From: Saccoglossus kowalevskii
Taxonomy: Eukaryota; Hemichordata; Enteropneusta; Harrimaniidae
Length of the DNA: 22,534 bases
Direction: 5' to 3'
Assembly (NCBI RefSeq): GCF_000003605.2
Contig: NW_003106597.1
Span: 565,295-587,828, forward strand
Shown: one piece after another, positions 8,564 through 17,029 of the stretch
Numbering within the stretch: position 1 is the first letter of the stretch
How the letters are laid out: each line of letters starts with the position of its first letter
The notes under the pieces: model-generated
Seen by the model: the letters and a program-made list of their open reading frames with translations, nothing else
Told to the model about the DNA's origin: nothing
The model's database searches: none
Program-made: the position numbers and the translations under genes

Positions 8564-11487
8564 CTTTTTCTTCGATAATTTTTTTGTTTATATTTTTACA
8601 CCAAGCAGCAGTTTAGAACTCTGAGCATCATTGTCCCTTCTGGCTTTTTTTCCCAATTATAAATGTAAGTGCTGTCATACTTGTAGTGCATTTTGTCACA
8701 GAAACTATATTCCATGTGTATAACTGGTAATAATGTGTGGCTCAAATGGTTCTTTAACGCACTTATGTGGTATGCAGGTTTGATCAAGTACAAGCGCCTG
8801 CAGGCCTATTGTTTTGTTTTAGTTTGTGTGGCTAGGCTGCACAGTAGCATTAGATATCCAGCTGTTCTGACTTCTGTACTTTTTTTAGTATTACCCAGAA
8901 TCCTCGTTGTTATCATGAAACCAAACACTTTGGAGTCACCAGGGGTCAGAGTTGTTTGTTTCATTTGTCTGGCATCCCCTGTTCACACTTACAGTTCAGG
9001 GTATCCCAACATTCACTCATTGCTGTGACTTCATTTGTGTCTGAGATGTGGTGAGGAGAATGTTTGGAAAATACGCATGCAAACATTTCTTAACGTGTCT
9101 TGTGTACCTATCAGTTCTGCAGAAATTATGTGAGGTCTATTCTAGAAATGTTACAATAAGAGAGAAATCTTTTTTTTTTTTAATTTTTCATGAACAACCT
9201 GTATTTGATTGATTTCTCATAAAGTAATATTCATATTACTTGTAATTGATCAATAAAATAAACTGATTGATTTTTTCCCCAAATAAAAAACACAATCATC
9301 GAAATTCCAACTCAAGTTAAACTTTTGAACTCCTATTTCAGTGTGAATATGGCTAGCTATCAGAGGGTGAAGAACTCATTCTATTTTTAGACTGTCTGTC
9401 TATGTGGTTCATCCTGGAATGCTTGGCCTTTGGATATGCTTGGAATGTCCAGGATTCCCTGCTCCGGACAGTTTCATGCATGACAGCTTTCCATTCAGCA
9501 CATGCCTCCCATTCCCGGCATTCCGTCAACTTTCATTTCGCTGTAACTAGACACTGACATGCCAGGAATCTTCTGTCCATATAGCACCTCCTGTCAACTA
9601 CGTACCTTACTATTTGCCATCCAATACCTCATAATAACTACTTCAAAAGTTAAATTTGAGATGATCCTATCTGTATATATTACACTTATTCAGAAATATT
9701 TATTCCATTCCTTTCTATATTTAATGTTTATTAATACTCGTTATTGTAACCTATTAGCTATGACCCTTGTTCGATGACTTTGGTGATGTCTTGTTTCATG
9801 TGATGATGACCTTTGGTACAACTGTAACATAATGACATCTCCATCTGTGTTCGTTGATACACATATATGGTAGTGTTGGTGTCATTGACTTTCTGTTCAG
9901 TCACAAAATGTAAAAATCACATCTATCTGGATAGGACTAAAACTACATGATAAATTGTAACAGGATCCTCTTCAAAAAAAGCTGAAATATATAAGCAACA
10001 GCGTGTATTTGGGTGATTTTAGAATCAAAGGAAATTTATTATCATGGCAGAGTACATGTGTATTTTTTAGGACATTTTGTTGACAGTCCCTGGCAATATA
10101 AAATGTTGTTTTTTCCTGACTTTTAATGTAAACAAGCAAATGAAAAATGCAGCCCAATTAACAACTGACATATATATTTATATTCAGGATACTGTGACAT
10201 GGCTGTAATGAAATACTATACATTAATTGTACATGTACTTTATTTTTACCAGTTCAGGGTTTGTTTTTTTCATGATTTTTCTTCATGTCTGGTTAATGAT
10301 AAGTTTTGCTAATATCAGTATTGTATCTTCACTGGATTTAATTTTCATCGATTTAACTCCTGAAAAAGAAATGGTATTCCACATGAAAATTTACCATTCT
10401 TCAGTATATCAACAGAGAACAGTAATCACTATGCGTATATTACTTATATATTGCATTTAGTTGATATGAAATAATATATTTAATTCATATGCATGCGTTG
10501 ACCAAAATTTGGACGTTACCATAGTTCACTCCATATAAGTCCTTCTGTTGTTATACTGCCCTCTGTAGTTTCAAAATAGAAATGTTGCCTACACACGATA
10601 AAAATTAGGGTTAAACAAATTGGTTTTTAAAATTTGTAAATTTGAATGTGGTAGGATGTTATCGTAAGGCAAGAGCATGCTGGGATACCTGCATCAAGCA
10701 TTTGAACTTGGCAGATTCTATAATGATAGTGATGAAATGTTGATGTTTGTCAATATTTTAGAAAAAAATAATTTAAATGAAAAATCAAATCACATGTCTT
10801 ATGATAATTTGTAAAATAAAATTTAAAAAATTGATATTGGAAAACTAATTGGCCTTGAAATATTTTCTTATTGGACAGTAACAGTGCCTCAGTGCAGTAA
10901 GACAATAAAAAATGCTTCTCTTCCGTGTTCCTATCTACACGTATATCTAAATTCCATTCTCTTATTGAAAACAACACTCACTGATGAACTTTCTCAGTTT
11001 GATTGAACTTTTTACTCGACCGTGGCGAGAATGTAGTTGGAATTCTGTATTTCCAGCCGAGTGACATGTTAATTCACTGTGAAAAACAGTTGCCGAGGTC
11101 TTATCCCACTGAGGAGTGGATTACGTAGCAGTACTGATACCTTATACTGACCAGTATGCTTAATTTGCATAATCCTATTGGTTAAAATGCAGCATGATAA
11201 AGTCAAACAACAGGATCTTTATAACTTTGATAATTGGTTAATTATCGTGACAGTACTTCAGATGTTCCAATTAAAACTTTACATTTCAGTTCCCAGTGTC
11301 CTAAGTCTATAACGTTTCAAGTACATTAGATGCTATTTAACGATTTGTTGCTATATATATTTTTTTTTGCGATTTCCTGTCATTCACAGAGATTCCAATT
11401 TCCCAAAATTCATTGCTTCTCTGTGTTGTGATTTTCCCAGACTTTTTGTTTAATGAAATGAATTTGTTTACAGTAAATTACATAACA
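8564..11487. other. Non-coding stretch, no gene seen
   Basis: The longest frame (8693-9028, plus, 111 codons) is hydrophobic, has no recognisable family and is within chance expectation. Bases 9408-9560 are less AT-rich and carry repeated GGAAT / ATTCC words in both orientations (for example CCTGGAATGCTTGG and TGGAATGTCCAGG), so the segment can fold locally. An 11-base word at 11014-11024 matches the end of the transposon at 15578. A 13-base octamer-type word lies at 11161-11173. Confidence 0.5.
11161..11173 (+). promoter_or_regulatory. Octamer-type 13-mer, copy 2 of 3
   Basis: TAATTTGCATAAT contains ATTTGCAT, the POU-factor octamer. The identical 13-mer occurs at 6709-6721 and, inverted, at 14114-14126. 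It may be a factor site or a conserved fragment of an old dispersed repeat. Confidence 0.25.
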
Positions 11488-11880
11488 TTTTACTGTAAAA
11501 GCATAATTTTCACTAGTGCGGAAAAAACTTCGACCACTTTTAAATGATTGGTTTTGAAAAACAGTTGGTTTTTTAGAAAACAAAATAGTGATGAATTTTC
11601 GACCAGTCAAATTTTTTAGAATTCAATGAATATAAAAGTTGGGTTATATACGGTTGCTTCGCGAATTAAACGTCAAACAAAATTACACGCACTTTCCTCC
11701 ATCAACATAGAGAATCACTTTTCTAAAAAAAATTTTGGAGTAAAAATAAGTGAGCAATTTCTGGTAAGGTCGAAATTTTGAAGGTCAACAAATTACGAAA
11801 ACCAGCCAAATAACTAGGTGGTCGAATTTTTAGAGTTGGCAAAATTTTGGAGTCTCTGCGGTATTTAATTTTACTGTTTT
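11488..11880. mobile_element. Degenerate inverted-repeat element (~390 bp)
   Basis: The tips are TTTTACTGTAAAA on the left and ATTTTACTGTTTT on the right. Inside them are two nested pairs of inverted words. TTCGACCAC (11529-11537) pairs exactly with GTGGTCGAA (11818-11826). TTTTCGACC (11596-11604) pairs with GGTCGAAA (11768-11775). The sequence between the pairs matches more loosely, with shared TGGTTTT words. There is no coding frame. It looks like an old non-autonomous element or long fold-back; the borders are approximate. Confidence 0.45.
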
Positions 11881-13232
11881 TGATATTTTGACATTCCTAT
11901 TTATGATATGGTGTTACATACTCACGTGGATTCATTATAATAGCAGATTTCATTATAGCGAAATTAAAACCCAGTGAATAATTAATGCATTTACAGTATT
12001 TCTGCATAGCTGAATATGAAATGCTTGACGCCAGTAAAGTAGGCAATCTTCTTATACGGTTTTCTCTGTATCATGTGATCAGACATGTTGGTTTATCAAA
12101 TCTGCCAAACTAATGTGTCTGACTCAATCCAAAATCCATTTTAACAGTATCAACCAGTCTATGTTGTCTATTTTTAGTGAGTTAAGAAATTTCTATCTCA
12201 TGAATAGAGGTTACCTTACCGGTTCTCATGTACATATCTTTATAAATTTATGTTCATAAAAAAAATGAGATATGCTTCCAAATCAGTCAGATTTGTAGTC
12301 CGTTTATTTCTATTTCAATATATGAGTCCTGAAATGTGAAAAAATTGGGGTGTGGGTGTGGTTTTCTAGATAGCCTAGTGTCTGAACACTGTTGTCAACT
12401 TTCAACAATCTTACCTGTCCTGCAATTTCACAATATGACACCCCAAATATTGAGAAATATAATCTATTTTCAATTAAAGTTTGAAATCAAGGCAATGTAC
12501 TCTTGCATCACCAGGCAACCTACACACAACATTCTTGATGTTATTTTTGCAGGGAACTTCTGTCTAGATATCAAAAATTGCTCTCAATATAATCCAGAGC
12601 AGTGACGTTCGAAAATACTGAACATGCAGTCGATTAAATCATGAATATGTATTGTCACTATTTTGGTTGATAATTTATGTCCCTCATGTCACCTTATCTT
12701 GTCAGTAGTGTTGTTGATGTTACTAAGTGTTCTGCCATATTGTTAATTATTCATGACAACGTTTGATTCAGACAAACACAAAAGTAAACACAATCAATAA
12801 AAGTCGTTGTTAAAGTGACAGACTCAGGATGCCGTTTATAATGTTTCTGACGATGACTGGATTCAGCGGTAAACTTGCTGCAGGTGTCAAGGAAAGATGT
12901 TTAAAGCCATAACGAATAATGTATTTCATTTCCAAAACGTGTTCCATTGTCTCTAGTGTCGTCATTTATATTATTACCATCAGATAAATAAAACCATGCG
13001 ATGCCGAACAGCGCTATTCCATGTGCCAACATATTGCACATCAACTACGCTGTTTCTGCTCACTGTGAGCAACTGCCCAGAACCAGATCATTAACCGCAA
13101 CCAAACGAATACATACGAAAAACAGCTTGTTGTGATTTCTACTAGTTTTACGTAATATGACGGCATGTTGTGTTTCCTGGGACCTTTTCCTGAACTTTTG
13201 ACCCAGACAGCTGTCAAGTCATTTAAGCCCCT

Positions 13233-13245
13233 TGACCTTTGACCT
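13233..13245 (-). promoter_or_regulatory. Perfect DR1 nuclear-receptor-type site
   Basis: On the plus strand TGACCTTTGACCT, that is AGGTCA-A-AGGTCA on the minus strand. This is the exact direct-repeat-1 consensus used by HNF4, RXR heterodimers and COUP-TF-type receptors in animals. It lies 1.7 kb from a minisatellite built of inverted AGGTCA-like half-sites. Receptor binding is inference; no promoter is seen here. Confidence 0.35.
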
Positions 13246-14110
13246 GGGCATCTGCTAAGATATGCTCTGTTTCTTTGCCAGTTTAAACAGATATTACCGT
13301 AGCACAATTTCGAACATTACTCTTGCCATAGCATTCTGCTACGGGCTACCTTTACAATTAAAAAAAAAATCAGTTTCGTCACTCAGAAGCAACGCAAAGA
13401 CAACAATGAAAAGCAAGACTTAAACTTTCCAGTTGAAAATACTTTTAAGATTTTCACTTCAGTTTCTATGGTAATGACTAATTAACGAGTAAGCAGACAG
13501 AAAATAGTGGATGTCTGTAGATACATATTTTCAAAATGGCTGCCAGGTGAATTGACTTGCATAAAACTCCATAGCAACAGACAAATTTTTTATGCTGTCT
13601 GTATCAAAATTGGTATATTGTCTATTGGAATATTTAAATACAGCTAAAGTTGTCTTCATGCTCTGTTTAAAGGCAAATAACTTCCATAATACTCGGATAA
13701 TTTGTGTTTTCAGATCTGAATTTGATAGGCTTAAAAAACTGATACTCGTTACTCTAATGACGATTGAAATCACTGATTTGAAAACAAACATGATCTAAGA
13801 ATGTGATATTTTGTTTCTAGAGGCTTTTGGGTCTTGCTTCACTGAATTGCGGGAAGCATATATGTACATCAACTAGCTGATCTAACAATGCTCACTCAAG
13901 CGTTTGCTTGTGATACCACTATTGAATTTCATATTTTTTTTTTCATTTTCGTATAATAATATTCCACATTTTATGGTCAGAAGTAACTTTTTACAATAAT
14001 TTTTGTTTTCCTCATTGGTCCTTTGAATATAACAATGAATGACCCGAGTGGAATTATTATTCATATTTTTGTGACCAAATTTACATATTTTCTTATCTTT
14101 ATTAATTCTG

Positions 14111-14127
14111 GTAATTATGCAAATTAG
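14111..14127 (-). promoter_or_regulatory. Octamer-type 17-mer, inverted copy
   Basis: The reverse complement reads CTAATTTGCATAATTAC, identical over 17 bases to 6708-6724. It includes the POU octamer ATTTGCAT. It may be a binding site or a shared remnant of a dispersed repeat. Confidence 0.3.
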
Positions 14128-14565
14128 CCCAGACAGGTTTTTTTTAGACAACTGGCACAGCAAAAACACAGAGAATATTCTTTTGGATATTTAAATTTGA
14201 TCTAAAATTTGAGCTTGATCTAATGTAATTGGCGATTTTAGAAATTTTTTTACGGTTGTTTAATTACAGTATTTTGATCATTGAAAGTCAGTTATATTGT
14301 AGTTATGTTATTCTGAGGGATAAGACCCTCTAGTTTCATATTTTAAATATCATAATTTTATTAAAAACGGCTTCATTTTAACATTTTGTGTTTTTAGCTT
14401 GCTCTAGGAGTTGTTTGCGAAGTTGGAATGCAACTTTAAAAAGTCAGAAAAAGGTTGTCTTTAACTGACGATAACTACACTGTCACATGTGTGTCTATTT
14501 TATCTGTAATTATTAATGAGAAATAATAAATTATTTCTGTCTCTTGGGTTTTGTCTTTCTACTAT

Positions 14566-14578
14566 GTTGCTAGGCAAC
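14566..14578. promoter_or_regulatory. X-box-like motif GTTGCTAGGCAAC
   Basis: Two opposed half-sites, GTTGCT and GGCAAC, are separated by one base. They fit the loose RFX X-box pattern (RYYNYY, 1-3 bases, RRNRAC) used in animal ciliary gene promoters. A second candidate is at 19556-19569. No gene is seen beside either. Confidence 0.25.
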
Positions 14579-14903
14579 TTCTCCATTAGGATATTAGGGA
14601 TGATGAGCTCTGGTAGGTAGGGATCTTTTCTAATTGAATAATTGATAAGATTATTAAGGAGTGATAAATTATCTTTTTAAAATTTAAATGAATAATGAAG
14701 TAAATGCGATTATCATTTCTATTAGCTGATAATTCTTTGAATAAAAGTCTTGTTAGATCATGTTGTACTTGGTTCTCTAATAAAGTTTACATTTACATTC
14801 CACAATTGGCTTCCTTACCTGACACTGCAATTATATTGATAATTACTTGGTATCAAATATTTTCTTTATTCCTATCACCTCTTGTTCATGAACATCTCAC
14901 CTG

Positions 14904-15570
14904 GATCATTGTGAGTGCCACTTGGGTCATAGTGAGTGCCACCTGGGTCACATTGATTTTTACTGGGGTCACAGTAACTTCCACTGGGGTCAATCTGACT
15001 TCCATCAGTGTCACAATGACTTGCACCTAGGTCACAGTGACTTGCACCTAGGTCACAGTGACTTGCACCTAGGTCACAGTGACTTCCACCTAGGTCACAG
15101 TGACTTCCATCTAGGTCACAGTGACTTCCACCGAGGTCACAGTGACTTCCACCAGGGTCACAGTGACTTCCACTTGGGTCACAGTGACTTCCACCGAGGT
15201 CACAGTGACTTCCACCGGGGTCACAGTGACTTCCACCGGGGTCACAGTGACTTCCACTTAGGTCACAGTGACTTCCACCGAGGTCACAGTGACTTCCACC
15301 AGGGTCACAGTGACTTCCACTTGGGTCACAGTGACTTCCACCGAGGTCACAGTGACTTCCACCGGGGTCACAGTGACTTCCACCGGGGTCACAGTGACTT
15401 CCACCGGGGTCACAGTGACTTCCACCGGGGTCACAGTGACTTCCACCGGGGTCACAGTGACTTCCACCGGGGTCACAGTGACGTCCACCGGGGTCACAGT
15501 GACGTCCACCGGGGTCACAGTGACGTCCACTGGGGTCACAGTGATTCCAACGGGGTCACAGTGACTTGTA
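14904..15570. repeat. 21-bp minisatellite of ERE-like units, ~31 copies
   Basis: The consensus unit is GGTCACAGTGACTTCCACCGG. Units start every 21 bases from 14904; the last full unit, at 15534, is 20 bases and a partial one follows at 15554. The first six units are degenerate, the middle is nearly uniform, and three near the end carry GACGTCC. Units at 15114-15239 are repeated exactly at 15261-15386, a 147-base (seven-unit) higher-order duplication. Where a unit follows an A, it reads AGGTCACAGTGACTT, one base from the palindromic AGGTCA-nnn-TGACCT site of estrogen-type receptors. Since 21 is a multiple of 3, two plus frames and one minus frame stay open (for example GHSDFHR heptads, 14922-15629). 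These are best explained by the array itself. Confidence 0.95.
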
Positions 15571-15577
15571 TATATAA

Positions 15578-16446
15578 TACTGTACTCGACCGTGTTAGCG
15601 CCCAGGGGCCTCAATTCAGAAAATCATGATTTTTTAGGGGTGGGCGCTTACCCGAGCACCCCCCTCGAAAAAGAGTGCAAATGAAAATTTTGATTCATCA
15701 TCCTTGAGGGAAAATCAAATTACAAAATTAGTTGCATCATCATTGATTTTCACAATGAAGAATCAGAAATGATCACAAAAAATATGCACAGTTTATTACA
15801 ATATTAATTAAGTACCACCAGAATTTACAAAATTAAAAACATTTGAGTCTCACTGACGAAGGTGTTGGATCGTACGCAAACTCTTGATGAAAATCACTTT
15901 CCGCCATGATGCATTTGCAGATTTGACCTTCAGCAGCCTCCTTTGACCTAATGGGTCAAGTTGGTTATTGACCAATCAGAATGCTGTGTTGTACCGACGC
16001 AATTCTTCGGAAATTCCTGATGACTTTCCGGTAACGCAATGCTGAAGTGAATTATCGTTGTCGAAGTACGATCTGTTGGAATTGATTTCAGCGAATAAAC
16101 GAGATGGATTTTCCAAAAAACTAGTAACTAGCCATTTTTGAGAGGTAAACTGAATATGGCATGGAATATTTACCGCATTTTACTTGTATTAATAGGTCAT
16201 TTCGAAGCGTAGTCTATGCACGGTTACCGTGGTCTACGCATTCACAACATATTCACAGCGGTCGATATCCACGCTGTATCATATAAAAACGATTACCAAG
16301 ATTCGTTACGCAAGACCAATATTTTAATTAGTTGCATTTTGAAGGAGTGGGCACTTTGCCGAATGTGACCCCAAATAAAAAAATTGCGCAAAAGTGGGGG
16401 GTGGGCGCTTGCCTGGGCATGGGCGCTAACACGGTTGAGTACGGTA
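15578..16446. mobile_element. 869-bp non-autonomous DNA transposon
   Basis: The ends are inverted repeats. The left reads TACTGTACTCGACCGTG and on through TTAGCGCCCA. The right, inverted, reads TACCGTACTCAACCGTG and on through TTAGCGCCCA. Only two of about 27 positions differ. Each end carries a second copy of the tip word: AGCGCCCA at 15597-15604 with TGGGCGCT at 15641-15648, and TGGGCGCT at 16402-16409 and 16420-16427. The interior has no transposase frame. It holds a 33-base imperfect palindrome (16207-16239) and three TTGACC-type words (15922-15975). TA at both tips would fit a Tc1/mariner-like TA target, but other superfamilies are possible. The close match of the ends suggests a fairly young insertion. 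Confidence 0.8.
16207..16239. repeat. Imperfect palindrome inside the transposon
   Basis: GCGTAG and CTACGC form the outer arms, and CACGGT and ACCGTG the inner arms, around a single central T. The middle of the stem is mismatched and one side is a few bases longer. It may be a hairpin or a binding site used by the parent element's transposase; this is inference. Confidence 0.5.
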
Positions 16447-16611
16447 ATAGTATACAAATACCTGGGAATTGAATTTTTGCTGCTGTCTTTGCATATGCCT
16501 TGCTTGAACATTCCCAGACAAAAAACCGTCACACTCTCAAAAACTCATCCGTGATTAATACCAAGATCATTTTAACATTTAATGTTATTACAGAATGTTA
16601 TTTCACATGTG

Positions 16612-16732
16612 AGATTATTACAAGGATACCTCAAAGTATACACAAGTATCAACCATCGCGCAGCTGAGGTTGATGCGACAGTGTACTGTGACAGTCTGAG
16701 TGCATACTTTTAGGTATCCTCATAATAACCTT
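16612..16732. repeat. Branched fold-back, MITE-like (~120 bp)
   Basis: The outer arms at 16623-16643 and 16700-16720 pair over 21 bases with two mismatches (AGGATACCT, AAAGTAT and CAC blocks). They extend weakly to about 16612 and 16732. Inside are two further stems: ATCAACC (16648-16654) with GGTTGAT (16668-16674), and ACAGT (16678-16682) with ACTGT (16685-16689). The whole can draw as a three-way junction. It could be a tiny inverted-repeat transposon or a structured RNA. No pol III box or tRNA features are seen. Confidence 0.55.
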
Positions 16733-16766
16733 ATTATTATACATCTTTTTCTTCCAAGGATACATC

Positions 16767-16955
16767 ATGGGAATGCCGAAATCCAAAAACTTTAGAACAG
16801 AATTAGCATACGTCTTTGTGTGGAGCTTGGTTTTGTTTTTATTATTAGAAGACGTTTATGCACATAATCATTTCATATTTGGAATTCACATTTCCTTATA
16901 TGGTAGGATGAAAATACCCTGTAAAATACCGCAAAATAACGGAACGCTGTATTGA
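16767..16955 (+). CDS. Candidate small secreted peptide precursor (62 aa)
   Basis: I do not recognise a family. An ATG with A at -3 and G at +4 opens 62 codons ending in TGA. The N-terminus looks like a signal peptide: basic residues (MGMPKSKNFR), then a hydrophobic core (about residues 14-27, AYVFVWSLVLFLLL), then VYA at about residues 30-32, which obeys the small-residue rule for cleavage. The rest contains LYGR, where Gly-Arg could be an amidation and cleavage signal as in many animal neuropeptides, and one Cys. CTTTTTCTTCCAAG just upstream (ending 16758) resembles a splice acceptor, and GGTAGG at about 16902 could be a donor, so this might be a first coding exon instead. T-rich DNA makes Phe/Leu/Val frames by chance, so confidence is low. 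Confidence 0.3.
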   Translation: MGMPKSKNFRTELAYVFVWSLVLFLLLEDVYAHNHFIFGIHISLYGRMKIPCKIPQNNGTLY

Positions 16956-17029
16956 ACTTATGGTGTTAGGTGACAGATGTATAATAATATATTAATATTG
17001 AGAGTTAAAATTGTGGGTGGACCATGTTT

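Larger units (their letters stand above)
11881..14903. other. Non-coding stretch with isolated regulatory-like motifs
   Basis: No gene is recognised. It contains a perfect DR1 motif (13233-13245), an inverted octamer-type word (14111-14127) and an X-box-like palindrome (14566-14578). Good acceptor-like tracts end at about 12551 and 13713. After 13713 the frame reads SEFDRLKKLILVTLMTIEI and stops at 13798, so it could at most be a small terminal exon. A minus-strand frame of 88 codons at 13041-13307 lies in a slightly less AT-rich patch and matches nothing I know. Confidence 0.5.

Noticed and set aside
8693-9028. 111-codon plus-strand frame
   Set aside because: It is hydrophobic with many Cys/Val/Leu, has no recognisable domain and no clear splice borders. 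The length is about what chance gives in AT-rich DNA of this size.
14922-15629. 235-codon frame of GHSDFHx heptads, and overlapping frames of TVTSTG-type repeats
   Set aside because: The 21-base unit keeps two plus frames and one minus frame open by arithmetic. The DNA units are near-identical, with no sign of synonymous drift, there is no ATG start at the head, and no upstream exon is visible. Treated as a minisatellite.
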